64,000 nt of DNA from Lichenicoccus sp965276875 (GTDB lineage: Bacteria > Pseudomonadota > Alphaproteobacteria > Acetobacterales > Acetobacteraceae): positions 992,001 to 1,056,000 of the forward strand of contig NZ_OZ255701.1 of the NCBI RefSeq assembly GCF_965276875.1, written 5' to 3'. A program made the translations under genes and the position numbers. Of the stretch, positions 33,984-43,001 are shown piece by piece. Numbering within the stretch: position 1 is the stretch's first letter; each line of letters begins with the position of its first letter. Under the pieces are notes generated by a model, which saw only the letters and a list, made by a program, of their open reading frames with translations, made no database searches and had not been told where the DNA came from.

Positions 33984-34442
33984 ATGTTTGACATCATCAA
34001 GGATGATCTGTCGAACGAACGGACAAGAGAATTGCTGGCCATCCATCTGGCTGGGATGCACGCGAATTCGCCCCCTGGAGCCGTCTTTGCTCTCGACCTG
34101 TCCAGCCTGCAAGTGCCCGGGATCACGGTGTGGAGTGTCTGGCAAGCCTCCGACATCGTCGGTGTCGGTGCGCTGAAGGAGCTTCGCGGCGGCAGCGGCG
34201 AACTCAAATCCATGCGGACCCATCCGGATCACTTGCGCAAGGGTGTCGCGGCGTTCCTGCTCGATTTCATGATGCGTGAGGCCAGGGCTCGTGGACTGCA
34301 GCGGCTATACCTGGAGACGGGCAGTGGTCCCGCGTTTGAGCCAGCACTTGCGCTCTATCGCCGACACGGCTTTGCGGAAGGCGTTCCGTTCTCGGATTAC
34401 GTCAAAAGCGACTTCAATCGATTTCTTTATGTGTTGCTCTGA
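33984..34442 (+). CDS. GNAT family N-acetyltransferase
   Basis: About 152 aa. The acetyl-CoA loop region MRTHPDHLRKGVAAFLLDFM (residues ~74-93, R/Q-x-x-G-x-A type), followed by LYLETGSGPAFEPALALYRRHGF, is typical of YjgM/PhnO-like acetyltransferases. It ends 29 bp inside the 3' end of the convergent VOC gene. Substrate unknown. Confidence 0.88.
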   Translation: MFDIIKDDLSNERTRELLAIHLAGMHANSPPGAVFALDLSSLQVPGITVWSVWQASDIVGVGALKELRGGSGELKSMRTHPDHLRKGVAAFLLDFMMREARARGLQRLYLETGSGPAFEPALALYRRHGFAEGVPFSDYVKSDFNRFLYVLL

Positions 34443-34827
34443 TCGTCGGCTCATGGCAGCAGATACAGAGTTTATTGCCGTCAGGATCGCGAACGTAAGC
34501 GCCGTAATAGTCGGCGTGGTACTGTGGTCTGAGACCTGGCGGCCCCTCGCAGGTTCCTCCCTGCCGCACCGCCAGTGCGTGGAAGCGGTCGACGGAGTCC
34601 CTGGTTTTTGCAACGAACGCGACCATCTGCCCATTTCCGATAGTGGCTGGATTGTCGTCATAGGGCAGATTGATCATGAAGAGCGGCCTGTCCACACCGG
34701 GTTGCATCCAGCCAACCCAATGCGCCTCGCGGAACTTGCAGATGAGGCCAAGCTCAGCCATTAGGGGTTCATAAAACGCAAGCGCCCGCTCCAGCGAGTT
34801 TGTACCTACCGTTACGTGAGAAAAGAT
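34414..34827 (-). CDS. VOC (glyoxalase/bleomycin-resistance) family protein without a standard start codon
   Basis: The homologous frame runs from about codon 34827, reading FSHVTVGTNSLERALAFYEPLM, the usual first VOC strand and helix, into MAELGL at 34761 and ends with YYGAYVRDPDGNKLCICCH. At the position where the start Met is expected there is ATC (34827-34825); no ATG, GTG or TTG precedes it back to an in-frame TGA about eight codons upstream. Either ATC is used, or the protein starts at the internal ATG 34761 (115 aa) and lacks its first beta strand, or the gene is newly broken. Confidence 0.6.
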   Translation of the reverse strand: MFSHVTVGTNSLERALAFYEPLMAELGLICKFREAHWVGWMQPGVDRPLFMINLPYDDNPATIGNGQMVAFVAKTRDSVDRFHALAVRQGGTCEGPPGLRPQYHADYYGAYVRDPDGNKLCICCHEPTIRATHKEID

Positions 34828-34856
34828 ATCAGACCGTTGCCTCGATGGCGTTCATA

Positions 34857-35171
34857 TCACTCTATCGGCTCGAACCGGGCGAACATCTCACTGGTCTCCG
34901 GCAGTTCGTGCAAAGGCACGTAGTCGCAGACGCCAGCGAAGCGTTCCCATAGCGCCAGCACCTCGGGATGTGCGTGGGCAGAATCTATCGCGCCGTCCCG
35001 CCACTCGAAGACTTCGATGATGACGCCATGCGCATTGCGCATCGCCAGCGCCGGCCGGTCGGTGGCCAGGCCAAGCGTGCGTAGCCGGGGCACGTGATCC
35101 CGTACGAGGTCCAGCAGGTCTGGGTCCCGTGCCGGCTTCGGCCGATATGCGACGATGACCATGTCCCCCAT
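34857..35171 (-). CDS. Small hypothetical protein, dimeric alpha-beta barrel-like
   Basis: About 104 aa from ATG 35171 (a second ATG at 35162). The pattern VIVAYRPKPARDPDLLDLVRDHVPRLRTLGL, then GVIIEVFEWRD and HPEVLALWERFAGVCDYVPL, resembles antibiotic biosynthesis monooxygenase / stress-responsive barrel proteins. No catalytic residue can be named. It starts 11 bp after the stop of the M16 protease on the same strand and may share its transcript. Confidence 0.65.
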   Translation of the reverse strand: MGDMVIVAYRPKPARDPDLLDLVRDHVPRLRTLGLATDRPALAMRNAHGVIIEVFEWRDGAIDSAHAHPEVLALWERFAGVCDYVPLHELPETSEMFARFEPIE

Positions 35172-35182
35172 GCGTGATGCCT

Positions 35183-37864
35183 CTAATGCGTGGCTGACGC
35201 GGGCTGCGCCTTGGCCAAGGGCGGCCCCTTTTCCACCTCGGCCAGGTCCTGTGGGCGCAGCCATTTGCGGAACGCGGCCTGGAGCTGTGTCGGGGTGGTA
35301 TTGAAATAGGCGGTGGCCGCGATCTGCGGCTGGTCGAGCGGGCGGCCGAGGTCGGTGAGATAGAGGTCCTCCATCGCCAGCGCGTCGGTGCTTGCCCGCT
35401 CCTGCGGCAGGCGACGCAGCAGCGAGGCCTTGGCCAGTCTGAGTTCGTCGTCGCTGACTGGCTTTTCCCGCATGGCGGTGAGATCGCGCAGCGCCAATGT
35501 CTTGGCGCGGTCGACGTTGCCGGCGTCGGCGCCGTAGGTGATCTCGTACTCGCCGCGTGTGCGGGTCCAGTTGAAGCGGCTGCCGACGGTATAGACATAG
35601 CCCGACTTGACCCGCAGATCGCGATAGAGCCGGGAGGAGAAGCCGCCGCCGAGGATCTCGTTGCCGAGATTAAGGGTGAAGTGCGCGGGGTCTGCGACGT
35701 CGAGCGGCAGCGTCTCGGCCAGTGCCACGCTGGTCTGCAGCGCGCTGCTGTCCGGCACGTAGGAATGCGACGGAAGGCTCGCCGGCACCGGCGGCAGGTC
35801 GATGTGCGGTGTGGGACCGGGCACCTTCCAGCCGCCGAACGAATTTTCGATGACCGCGCGTGCATGTGCCGGCGTGATGTCGCCGATCACCACGATGGTG
35901 GTGAGATCCGGCCGAAAGTTGCGCGCATAGAAGTCGTGCACGTCGGCCATGGTGAGGTGCATCACGCTGGCCGGGGTGGCTTGGCGCAGCTTGGGATCGC
36001 CTGCTGGCAGGACGGCCTTGTTCACCGCATAGCCGAACAGGTAGGCCGGCGATTGCAGCAGCCCGGCGACACCGTCGGCGGCCTCCCGGCGCACGACACC
36101 GAACGCCGCCGCCGGGAAGGCGGGGTGCAGCTCATTGTCGGCGAGCAGGGCCACGCCGCGGTCGAATTCCGGGGTCAGCACCTGCAGCGAGAAAACGGCG
36201 CCGGCGCTGAGGTTGGCGGCGATATCGTCGGCGGCCTTGCGAAAGGCCAGCCTGTCCAGATGGGTGGTGCCGTAATTGAAGAGATCCTCGGTGACCTGCG
36301 ACACGCCCTCCCGGCCGGCCGGGGTCTGCATATCGGGATCCTGGCGGACCTGGCCGAACACCGAGATGGTGCGGCTGACATGCACCGGTTGGACGATCAG
36401 CCGCAGGCCGTTGGCGAGGGTGCTGACCGTGGGCGGCGGTCCGGGCGGCGGCACATGCAGTTGTGCCAGCGCACTGCTGGCCCATTGCGGCAGTGCCACC
36501 GGATGATCCGGGGTTGCATCGAACGATTCAGCCCCGCCGAAGCCGTGTGCTGCAATCCTGCGTCCGGCCTCGCTCGGGGTCAGCACCGCGGTGATCGCAT
36601 GCGTGGAATCGAGATACAGCCGCGCCACGCGGTCGACATCCGCGGGGGTCACGGCCTTGTAGGCGGCGGCGATGGCGTTCGGCGAGGACAGGTTCTGGAA
36701 GGCCAGCGCCTGGGACCAACTGTTTGCAAGCCCGCTGATGCTGTTGTTGGCAAAGGCGAGCTGGGCCACTTCCTTGCGCTTGGCGGCCGCAACCAGCTCC
36801 GGCGACACGCCCTTGGAGGCTGCATCGGCCAGGATCGCACGCATGTGGGCCAGCAGAGGTGCCGGATCGCCGCCTTTCGGGAAGGCCGCGAGTGCGACCC
36901 CGAAGCCGACCGTCGCCTTGGGTTCATAGGCGAATTCGGCGGCCAGCGCCTGTCCCGCCGGCACCAGCCCGTAGAGGGCGCCGCGCTGGTCGCCGAGCAC
37001 GTCGCACAGCACGTCGGCGGCGGCGAAATCCTTCGCCTGCAGGCCGGGCAGCCGGTAGGCGACGGTCGCGAACCCGACCGGATAGTCGGTGTCAAGCGCC
37101 AGCATTTGTGGCTTGACCGGTGTGAGCGCCACATCCGGTCGTGCCGGCAGCGTCTTGCGCGGGATCGCTGCGAATTCCGCCTTCACCTGGGCCAGCGCCT
37201 TGTCCGGATCGACGTCGCCCGCGATCACCAGGATCGCGTTGTTCGGCGCATACCACGCCTCGTAGAAATGCCGCAGCAAGGCCACGTCGGTGGCATCGAA
37301 CGAGGGCCGCGTGCCGAGCGCGTCGTGCGCATACGGGGTGCCGGCGAACATCGCCGCCTGCACCTGCGAAATATAGGAATAGAACGGGCTGGAGAGGTCG
37401 CGCGACACCTCCTGCTCGATGGCGCCGCGCTCATGCTCCCAGTCTGCCGCGTTCAGGCTGAGGGCGCGCATGCGCAGCGCCTCGATATGCAGCAGTACGC
37501 CGAGATCCTCCGACGGCGCGGTATAGAAATACTGTGTCGCGGTCTCCGTGGTCTGGGCGTTGTAGCCGCCGCCGAGCCGCGCGCCGATCTCGGCGAGCTG
37601 GTTCTTGTCGAGCTCCCGGCTGCCGCGAAACATCATGTGCTCAAGCGCATGCGCGGTGCCGGGAAAGCCCTTCGGCGCCTCCAGCGAGCCCACCAGGTAG
37701 CTGATCTCCGACGTCACCACCGGTGCGAGCTGGTCGCGCACGATCACCACCCTCAGGCCATTGGCCAGCGTGTCGCGTAACACGTCATGGCGGACGCGTG
37801 CGTCGGCATAAGCGCCAGCCAGCGTCACGCCGAGAAACAGCCCAAATCCAGCCCGCCACTTCAT
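35183..37864 (-). CDS. M16 family zinc metalloprotease, full-length two-repeat form, exported
   Basis: About 893 aa from ATG 37864, beginning with a signal peptide (MKWRAGFGLFLGVTLAGAYA). The inverted zinc motif is intact: HALEH near residue 70, with the third ligand Glu in the later ERGAIEQEV helix near residue 145. Two M16 N/C pairs follow; the second half (from about residue 460, TVSTLANGLRLIVQPV) lacks the zinc motif, as expected for the inactive half. It probably degrades peptides in the periplasm. The frame upstream to 38842 is antisense to the next gene and is discarded. Confidence 0.92.
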   Translation of the reverse strand: MKWRAGFGLFLGVTLAGAYADARVRHDVLRDTLANGLRVVIVRDQLAPVVTSEISYLVGSLEAPKGFPGTAHALEHMMFRGSRELDKNQLAEIGARLGGGYNAQTTETATQYFYTAPSEDLGVLLHIEALRMRALSLNAADWEHERGAIEQEVSRDLSSPFYSYISQVQAAMFAGTPYAHDALGTRPSFDATDVALLRHFYEAWYAPNNAILVIAGDVDPDKALAQVKAEFAAIPRKTLPARPDVALTPVKPQMLALDTDYPVGFATVAYRLPGLQAKDFAAADVLCDVLGDQRGALYGLVPAGQALAAEFAYEPKATVGFGVALAAFPKGGDPAPLLAHMRAILADAASKGVSPELVAAAKRKEVAQLAFANNSISGLANSWSQALAFQNLSSPNAIAAAYKAVTPADVDRVARLYLDSTHAITAVLTPSEAGRRIAAHGFGGAESFDATPDHPVALPQWASSALAQLHVPPPGPPPTVSTLANGLRLIVQPVHVSRTISVFGQVRQDPDMQTPAGREGVSQVTEDLFNYGTTHLDRLAFRKAADDIAANLSAGAVFSLQVLTPEFDRGVALLADNELHPAFPAAAFGVVRREAADGVAGLLQSPAYLFGYAVNKAVLPAGDPKLRQATPASVMHLTMADVHDFYARNFRPDLTTIVVIGDITPAHARAVIENSFGGWKVPGPTPHIDLPPVPASLPSHSYVPDSSALQTSVALAETLPLDVADPAHFTLNLGNEILGGGFSSRLYRDLRVKSGYVYTVGSRFNWTRTRGEYEITYGADAGNVDRAKTLALRDLTAMREKPVSDDELRLAKASLLRRLPQERASTDALAMEDLYLTDLGRPLDQPQIAATAYFNTTPTQLQAAFRKWLRPQDLAEVEKGPPLAKAQPASATH

Positions 37865-37951
37865 GCCCTGCCCCATCCGCGATCCAACCGTCACGATATA
37901 GGCCAGCCACTCGGTTGACATAACCGCCCAGCCGATGGCGAGGTCGTGATC

Positions 37952-39895
37952 ATGCTCCGAACGGCCCAGGATCGCCGCCACCTGCTCGCCTGCCTGCTGA
38001 TCCTGACCGGCTGCGTCGCCTGGGCTGCCTGGCGCGGGCAGGACGTGAATTGGGACCTGCAGAACTACCACCGCTACGACGCCTTTGCCCTGTTGCACGG
38101 TCGTGGGGCGCGCGATGCGGCACCGGCCGGCCCGCAGAGCTTTCTCAACCCGCTGCCTTATCTGCTGCCCTACGCCCTGCACCGGCTGGCACCACCGCTC
38201 GCGGCCGGCCTGCTCGTCGCCGTCTCGCAGAGTGCAGCCCTGATGCTCGCGTGGGCGATTGCCTGGACGGTTTCGCGCCGGCTCCTGCCGGCGGCGCTGG
38301 CAACGCTTGCGGCCTGCACCGGGCCGATGGTGCTCGGCGAACTCGGCACCAGCTTTGCCGATCTGGGGCTCGCGGCACCGGCGCTGGCATCGCTGCTGAT
38401 CGTGCTGCGCCGGCCACGCGGGCGTGCGGCCCTGCTGCTGGCCGGTGCCCTGACCGGAGCCGCCATCGGTATCAAGCCGACCAGCCTGTTCCTGTTGCCG
38501 GCACTGCTCGCGGCGAGTGCTAGGCTGGGGTCCGTCCGCAGTGCCTGCATCGTGCTCGCCGGCATCATGCTGGGAGGGCTGCTCGCCGATGGGCTGTGGG
38601 CGCTGCATCTCTGGCAGGTCTATGGCAGCCCGCTGTTTCCGTTCATGAACCGGCTGTTCCGCGCGCCTTCCGCCGCCTTCATCAATTTCAGCGACACGCG
38701 CTACCACTATCAGGGCCTGATGCACGCGCTGGCCATTCCGTTCCGGCTCGCAATCGGCTCGGACGCCACCGGCGAGGTGACGATCCGCGACGGCCGGATG
38801 GCGGTCGCCGCCTGCCTCGCGGTTCTGCGCCTCTGGCTCCACGCGCGCTTACGGCGGTTCGATGCGGGCGACGCGCTCGGCGCCTACCTGCTCCTCGGGC
38901 TCGCCGGCTGGCTGCTGCTCTGCCCGATCGAACGCTACGCGGTCAGCCTGGAGATCGTCTGCGGCCTGTTCGCCGTCGTCGCCCTGGCCCCGCGTCCCGC
39001 CGCGATGGCGCTCGCGGCCGTCACACTGGTGCTCACCACCAAACCCGCGGATTACTTCCACCGGCCCTGGTCGGAGGTGCTGCGGGTTCCGGCCGGCATC
39101 CCGCCCCGCGCCACCTACGGACTGCTGACGCACCCGCTGGGGATCTGGGTCGCCACTCCGCCCTACCCGGCTGCGAGCTTTGGGATGATGTCCACCCTGC
39201 TGCGGTCGCAGGGGATACTGGCGCGACGCACCGACCGGATTTTGGCTGCGAGCGACGGCCGTCTGTGGCTGCTGAACTACGACCTGCCGGTCATGCCGGT
39301 GGTGCGCGCCGAGATGCGCATTCACGGTTTCGTTCTGGCGCCCCCCTGCCTGCGCGCGGCCAGCCTGTTCTGGATCAATACCGTGTTCTGCCGTGGCGTA
39401 CGCGTCGGCGCGCGCCCGCTCGCGGCCTCGAAACTGGTACTCGGCCAGAAGGTGCACTTTTCACGATCGGGCGCAGGGCTGATCTACGAGATCGACGGCT
39501 TCGCCCCAACCGACCCGGACGGCACCTGGGCCGAAGGCCACAGCTCGATCCTCGCCTTTCACCTCGACACGGCGACAGGGGCCGCCGGCGCCGTGCTGTC
39601 GTGGCGCCTTGCCGGTGTCGCCGGTGCGCCAGCACGGCATGTCGCGATCAGCGTGGACGACGGGCGGGCGCGAACCGTGACGCTCGGGGCGCCCAGCTAT
39701 TTCGCGCAGACCTCGCTCTGCATCGCGCCGCGCCAAGGAGGCGGCACCGTACAAGTGCGGTTTGTTACCGATGATTCGCGCAGCCTTGCGCAACTGCATC
39801 TGGGCCGCGATCCGCGTCCGCTTTCGTTCAAGCTCTACGCGATGCGGCTGTCGCCCTTGAGTGCGACGTCACCAGGCTGCCCAGGAAGCCGATAG
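37952..39895 (+). CDS. Polytopic membrane protein, GT-C glycosyltransferase-like
   Basis: About 647 aa. Roughly ten hydrophobic segments occupy residues ~10-370, and a hydrophilic, probably periplasmic region with beta character fills residues ~390-645. The early loop QDVNWDLQNYHRYDAFALLHG carries an acidic motif like the first loop of GT-C enzymes. GAGG eight bases upstream favours ATG 37952 over GTG 37946. It is divergent from the M16 protease. A role in surface glycan assembly is a guess. Confidence 0.6.
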   Translation: MLRTAQDRRHLLACLLILTGCVAWAAWRGQDVNWDLQNYHRYDAFALLHGRGARDAAPAGPQSFLNPLPYLLPYALHRLAPPLAAGLLVAVSQSAALMLAWAIAWTVSRRLLPAALATLAACTGPMVLGELGTSFADLGLAAPALASLLIVLRRPRGRAALLLAGALTGAAIGIKPTSLFLLPALLAASARLGSVRSACIVLAGIMLGGLLADGLWALHLWQVYGSPLFPFMNRLFRAPSAAFINFSDTRYHYQGLMHALAIPFRLAIGSDATGEVTIRDGRMAVAACLAVLRLWLHARLRRFDAGDALGAYLLLGLAGWLLLCPIERYAVSLEIVCGLFAVVALAPRPAAMALAAVTLVLTTKPADYFHRPWSEVLRVPAGIPPRATYGLLTHPLGIWVATPPYPAASFGMMSTLLRSQGILARRTDRILAASDGRLWLLNYDLPVMPVVRAEMRIHGFVLAPPCLRAASLFWINTVFCRGVRVGARPLAASKLVLGQKVHFSRSGAGLIYEIDGFAPTDPDGTWAEGHSSILAFHLDTATGAAGAVLSWRLAGVAGAPARHVAISVDDGRARTVTLGAPSYFAQTSLCIAPRQGGGTVQVRFVTDDSRSLAQLHLGRDPRPLSFKLYAMRLSPLSATSPGCPGSR

Positions 39896-39950
39896 GCGCC
39901 GTCTCCGGCCGATATTGACTGACTGCTCACTCTTTAATAGGAGTTTTGGC

Positions 39951-40544
39951 ATGGCGAGGTCGAAAAGCGACGACAAGCAGAACGCGATCAAGTCGGCGGC
40001 GATCCGGATTATCGCCGCTCAAGGCCTGAGCGCGCCCACGGCACTGATCGCAAGGCAAGCCGACGTGTCGAACGGTGCCTTGTTCACCTACTTTGCCACC
40101 AAGGCGGACCTGCTCAACCAACTCTACATCGATCTGAAGACTGAGACAGGTGCCGCCGCTCTCGCCGGACTGCCCGCAAAAAGTGATCTGCACGCACAGA
40201 TCTCGCATATGTGGTCGTCGTGGCTGATGTGGGCGGCCGCGTCGCCCGAGAAGCGCCGCGCCCTGGCCCACCTCAGTGTCTCGGACGAGATCACCGCTGA
40301 AAGCCGGCAGGTCGCGCACCATGCACTGGCCGGGATTGGCGACCTTATTGAAAAGCTGCGCGCCAGCGGACCGATGCGCGACGTCCCGCTGAGGTTCGTC
40401 TTCGACCTGATGAACGCTGTTGCGGAGACCACCGTCGATTTCATGATCAAGGACCCCGCGGGCGCCCAGGCGCACAGTCAAACCGCCTTCGAAGCGGTGT
40501 GGCGGATGCTCGGGCGAAGAAGACTCGCAAAACCGAATGACTAA
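39951..40544 (+). CDS. TetR/AcrR family transcriptional regulator (first of two)
   Basis: About 197 aa. The N-terminal helix-turn-helix covers residues ~12-55 (IRIIAAQGLSAPTALIARQA and SNGALFTYFATKADLLNQLY), followed by an all-helical ligand domain. TAGGAG lies eight bases before ATG 39951. The downstream SDR starts 24 bp after its stop behind an ACGACGTCGT palindrome (40544-40553), and probably belongs to the same operon. A TTGACT box at 39915-39920 lacks a -10 at proper spacing. Confidence 0.9.
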   Translation: MARSKSDDKQNAIKSAAIRIIAAQGLSAPTALIARQADVSNGALFTYFATKADLLNQLYIDLKTETGAAALAGLPAKSDLHAQISHMWSSWLMWAAASPEKRRALAHLSVSDEITAESRQVAHHALAGIGDLIEKLRASGPMRDVPLRFVFDLMNAVAETTVDFMIKDPAGAQAHSQTAFEAVWRMLGRRRLAKPND

Positions 40545-40567
40545 CGACGTCGTCACAGGAAAAGCCG

Positions 40568-41491
40568 ATGCCGGACCTCGCCGAGACGGATCACAAGCAA
40601 CGAGCCTACGTCATCACCGGGCCCACATCCGGGATCGGCCGCGCCACCGCTTTCCAGTTGGCCAGGCACGGCACCATCGTCCTGGTCGGCCGCGACCCGC
40701 GCAAACTCGACGACGTGCAGAAGACGATTAAAAAAGCGGGTGGGCAGGCTTTGCCGGTCGTCTGCGACCTTTCCGAACCGTCGAGCGTCAGGAAGACGGT
40801 CCAAGACATCGTCGCGCTGGAACTCTCCATTATCGGGCTGGTCAACAATGCCGGTCTGCATCAAATGCGGCCCACGAAGAACTCCGTCGGCTGGGACCTG
40901 ACCTTCGCCACCAACCATTTGGGTCCGTTCGCCCTGACCGAGGGTCTCGCGCCGCACATGGCCGAAGGCGGCAACCTGGTTTTCGTCGTCTCCGGCGTTG
41001 AGGACCCTGAACGCAAGCCTGCCGTGCTCGCGGGCTTCCGAGGCGGCCGCTATATCTCCGCCGAGGCGAGCGCCCGGGGCGAGTGGAAGGCCGGCGGTTC
41101 CGCCCTGCCCGGCGGCGATGCCTACGCGACGTCGAAGCAGTGCAACCTCGCCACGGTCCTGGCCTTCGCCCGGGACCGGCGCCTGCACTTCAATGCGGTT
41201 GAGCCAGGCTTTACGCCGAGCAGCGGCCTCTCGCGGGAAGCGGGCCCCGTGCTGCGTTTCTTGTTGAAGTACGTGCTGCCGCTCTTCGCTCCGATCGTGA
41301 AATACTGGAGTACGCCCAAGCGCGCCGCGGCCGTGATTACGAAGGTTGTCACGGACAAGTCGGGAGCGACGGGCGTCTACTACGATGACGCCGGCCGTCC
41401 GATGCAGGGATCTTCGCAAGTGCGCGATCCGGAGTTCGCCGAGCGGGTGGTGAGAGAGACACGGGGCCTGTTAAAGCAAGCGGCGCTCTGA
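40568..41491 (+). CDS. Short-chain dehydrogenase/reductase (retinol dehydrogenase-like)
   Basis: About 307 aa. TGPTSGIG near residue 18, NNAG near 95, FATNHLGPFAL, catalytic Ser in FVVSGVEDP, and YATSK near residue 185. The long insert after the Ser strand resembles retinol-dehydrogenase/WWOX-type and protochlorophyllide-reductase-like SDRs. CACAGGA precedes ATG 40568. Its partner is the TetR gene just upstream. Confidence 0.9.
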   Translation: MPDLAETDHKQRAYVITGPTSGIGRATAFQLARHGTIVLVGRDPRKLDDVQKTIKKAGGQALPVVCDLSEPSSVRKTVQDIVALELSIIGLVNNAGLHQMRPTKNSVGWDLTFATNHLGPFALTEGLAPHMAEGGNLVFVVSGVEDPERKPAVLAGFRGGRYISAEASARGEWKAGGSALPGGDAYATSKQCNLATVLAFARDRRLHFNAVEPGFTPSSGLSREAGPVLRFLLKYVLPLFAPIVKYWSTPKRAAAVITKVVTDKSGATGVYYDDAGRPMQGSSQVRDPEFAERVVRETRGLLKQAAL

Positions 41492-41505
41492 CCCTTGCTC
41501 TCAAA

Positions 41506-41538
41506 TGACCACTGGTCATATTGTGTGACCGTCAGTCA
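41506..41538. promoter_or_regulatory. Tandem TGAC-N5-GTCA operators, 20 bp apart
   Basis: Site 1: TGAC (41506-41509) CACTG GTCA (41515-41518), inside the larger perfect palindrome ATGACCA-C-TGGTCAT (41505-41519). Site 2: TGAC (41526-41529) CGTCA GTCA (41535-41538), extended by one more pair to GTGAC/GTCAC. Identical half-sites and spacing, offset by exactly 20 bp, in the 60-bp gap before an SDR-TetR pair: a typical arrangement for TetR-family dimers. Site 2 lies within the frame that is open upstream of ATG 41552, supporting that ATG. Confidence 0.7.
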
Positions 41539-41551
41539 CTTTGAGGCTCGC

Positions 41552-42337
41552 ATGGCTGCTGTCAAACAAAACTGGGCACTGGTTACCGGCGCCTCCAGCG
41601 GGCTTGGCGTCGCCTTGGCGACGGCGCTGGCAGCGCGGCAAAGCAACCTCATCCTGGTGGCGCGACGGGAGGGACCGATGCGCGAGCTTGCGGCCCGGCT
41701 CCGCGACACTTTCGGCGTCGAGGCAGTGGTCGAAGCCATTGACCTGTCCGAAGCGAATGCCGCCGCGGCTTTGGCCGATCGCCTCGACAAGCGGGGGGTT
41801 CAGGTGGATATCCTCGTCAACAACGCCGCCTTCGGCCTTGCCGGCGCGTTCGTCGAGCATGATCCGGAGCGCCTACGGTCCATGCTCTCGCTGGATATCG
41901 TGGCACTGACCGAACTGACCCAACTGTTCGGCAAGCGAATGGCCGCACGCGGACACGGCCATATCCTGCTCGTCGCCAGCCTCGCCGCCTACCAGCCGAC
42001 CCCGCTGCTCGCAGCCTATGGTGCTGGCAAGGCCTATGTCCTGGCGTTCGGCATGGCCCTGCATGTGGAACTGGCACCAAAGGTCGGCGTGACCGTGCTT
42101 ACGCCGGGTTTAATGAACACCGGCTTCAATGAGGTATCGGGGTTCAAGCCGAAAGCGGGAGCCCTACAGCGGACGGTGCTGGCGCCCGCTTCGGTGGCCG
42201 AGATTGGCCTCGATGCCCTGTTCGCCGGCAAGTCTAGCGTGGTCGCCGGTCGGTTGAACGGGATCATGGCGTTCAGCACGCGCCTGATGTCGCGGCATCA
42301 GCAGGCGAAGATGGTGTTGCGCATGTCGAAGGGTTGA
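41552..42337 (+). CDS. Short-chain dehydrogenase/reductase
   Basis: About 261 aa. TGASSGLG near residue 13, LVNNAAFG near 90, catalytic Ser in LLVASLAAYQ near 143 and YGAGKAYV near 156. It is a DltE/YqjQ-like SDR. ATG 41552 is chosen because the open frame upstream (to 41495) contains the operators. The stop is followed at once by the ATG of a TetR gene, so the two are translated together. Confidence 0.9.
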   Translation: MAAVKQNWALVTGASSGLGVALATALAARQSNLILVARREGPMRELAARLRDTFGVEAVVEAIDLSEANAAAALADRLDKRGVQVDILVNNAAFGLAGAFVEHDPERLRSMLSLDIVALTELTQLFGKRMAARGHGHILLVASLAAYQPTPLLAAYGAGKAYVLAFGMALHVELAPKVGVTVLTPGLMNTGFNEVSGFKPKAGALQRTVLAPASVAEIGLDALFAGKSSVVAGRLNGIMAFSTRLMSRHQQAKMVLRMSKG

Positions 42338-43000
42338 ATGTCATCCATGGTTCGGCACGCGATCGCCCCGCTGGACAAGGAGGCTCGACGAGAGGCGATC
42401 CTGCGAGCGGCAAGCGACCTTTTTATTGCCGGTGACGGAACATTGCCCTCCGCCGCCGAGATCGCCGCGGCCGCGGGGCTCGCGAAGGGCACAGTCTATC
42501 TCTATTTCCGGACCAAGGAGGAGATCTTCATGGCGCTCCTGCTGCAAGGTCTGGAGATCCTGCTGAGCGCCATTGCCACGATTTTTCGCCTGGCGAAAGG
42601 GAAGCATGCGGACAAGGTTTCGGTCTTTTGCGCGACCTATATCGACCACCTGCATCGATATCCTGAACTCCTGCGGCTCGACGCGCTCGGCTACGCGATG
42701 CTCGAAAACAACATCGAGCCGACGAAGCTACGAATGTTCAAGCGCGGCTTTGCTGAAAAGCTCGTGCAGACCGGGCAAGTCATCGATCAGGCGCTCAAGC
42801 TGACGGACGGCCGCGGCGTGCGCCTGGTCATGCGGACCTTCGCGTTGACACGCGGCCTCTGGCAATCGTCGCGCCTGTCGGAGCATGATGAAAGCTTCGA
42901 GGGCGAACCGATCCTGGCGGCCATTCACCCGGAGTTCAGCACCGAGCTACGCGAAGCCTTGACGGAATACTGGCGCGGGGCCTTGGCAGGCCCGAAATGA
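42338..43000 (+). CDS. TetR/AcrR family transcriptional regulator (second of two)
   Basis: About 220 aa. The helix-turn-helix lies at residues ~15-60 (REAILRAASDLFIAGDG, EIAAAAGLAKGTVYLYFRTKEEIF), then the helical ligand domain. It directly abuts the SDR gene and is the natural candidate to bind the TGAC-N5-GTCA pair at 41506-41538 and repress its own operon. It ends one base before the convergent FkbM gene. Confidence 0.92.
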   Translation: MSSMVRHAIAPLDKEARREAILRAASDLFIAGDGTLPSAAEIAAAAGLAKGTVYLYFRTKEEIFMALLLQGLEILLSAIATIFRLAKGKHADKVSVFCATYIDHLHRYPELLRLDALGYAMLENNIEPTKLRMFKRGFAEKLVQTGQVIDQALKLTDGRGVRLVMRTFALTRGLWQSSRLSEHDESFEGEPILAAIHPEFSTELREALTEYWRGALAGPK

Positions 43001-43001
43001 C

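Noticed and set aside
35681..37780. 699-codon plus-strand frame opposite the M16 protease
   Set aside because: No domain; the minus strand has the HxxEH zinc motif and a signal peptide.
39915..39938. TTGACT with TTTAAT as a sigma-70 promoter before the first TetR gene
   Set aside because: Spacing is only 12 bases, too short; no good -10 box at 16-18 bases.
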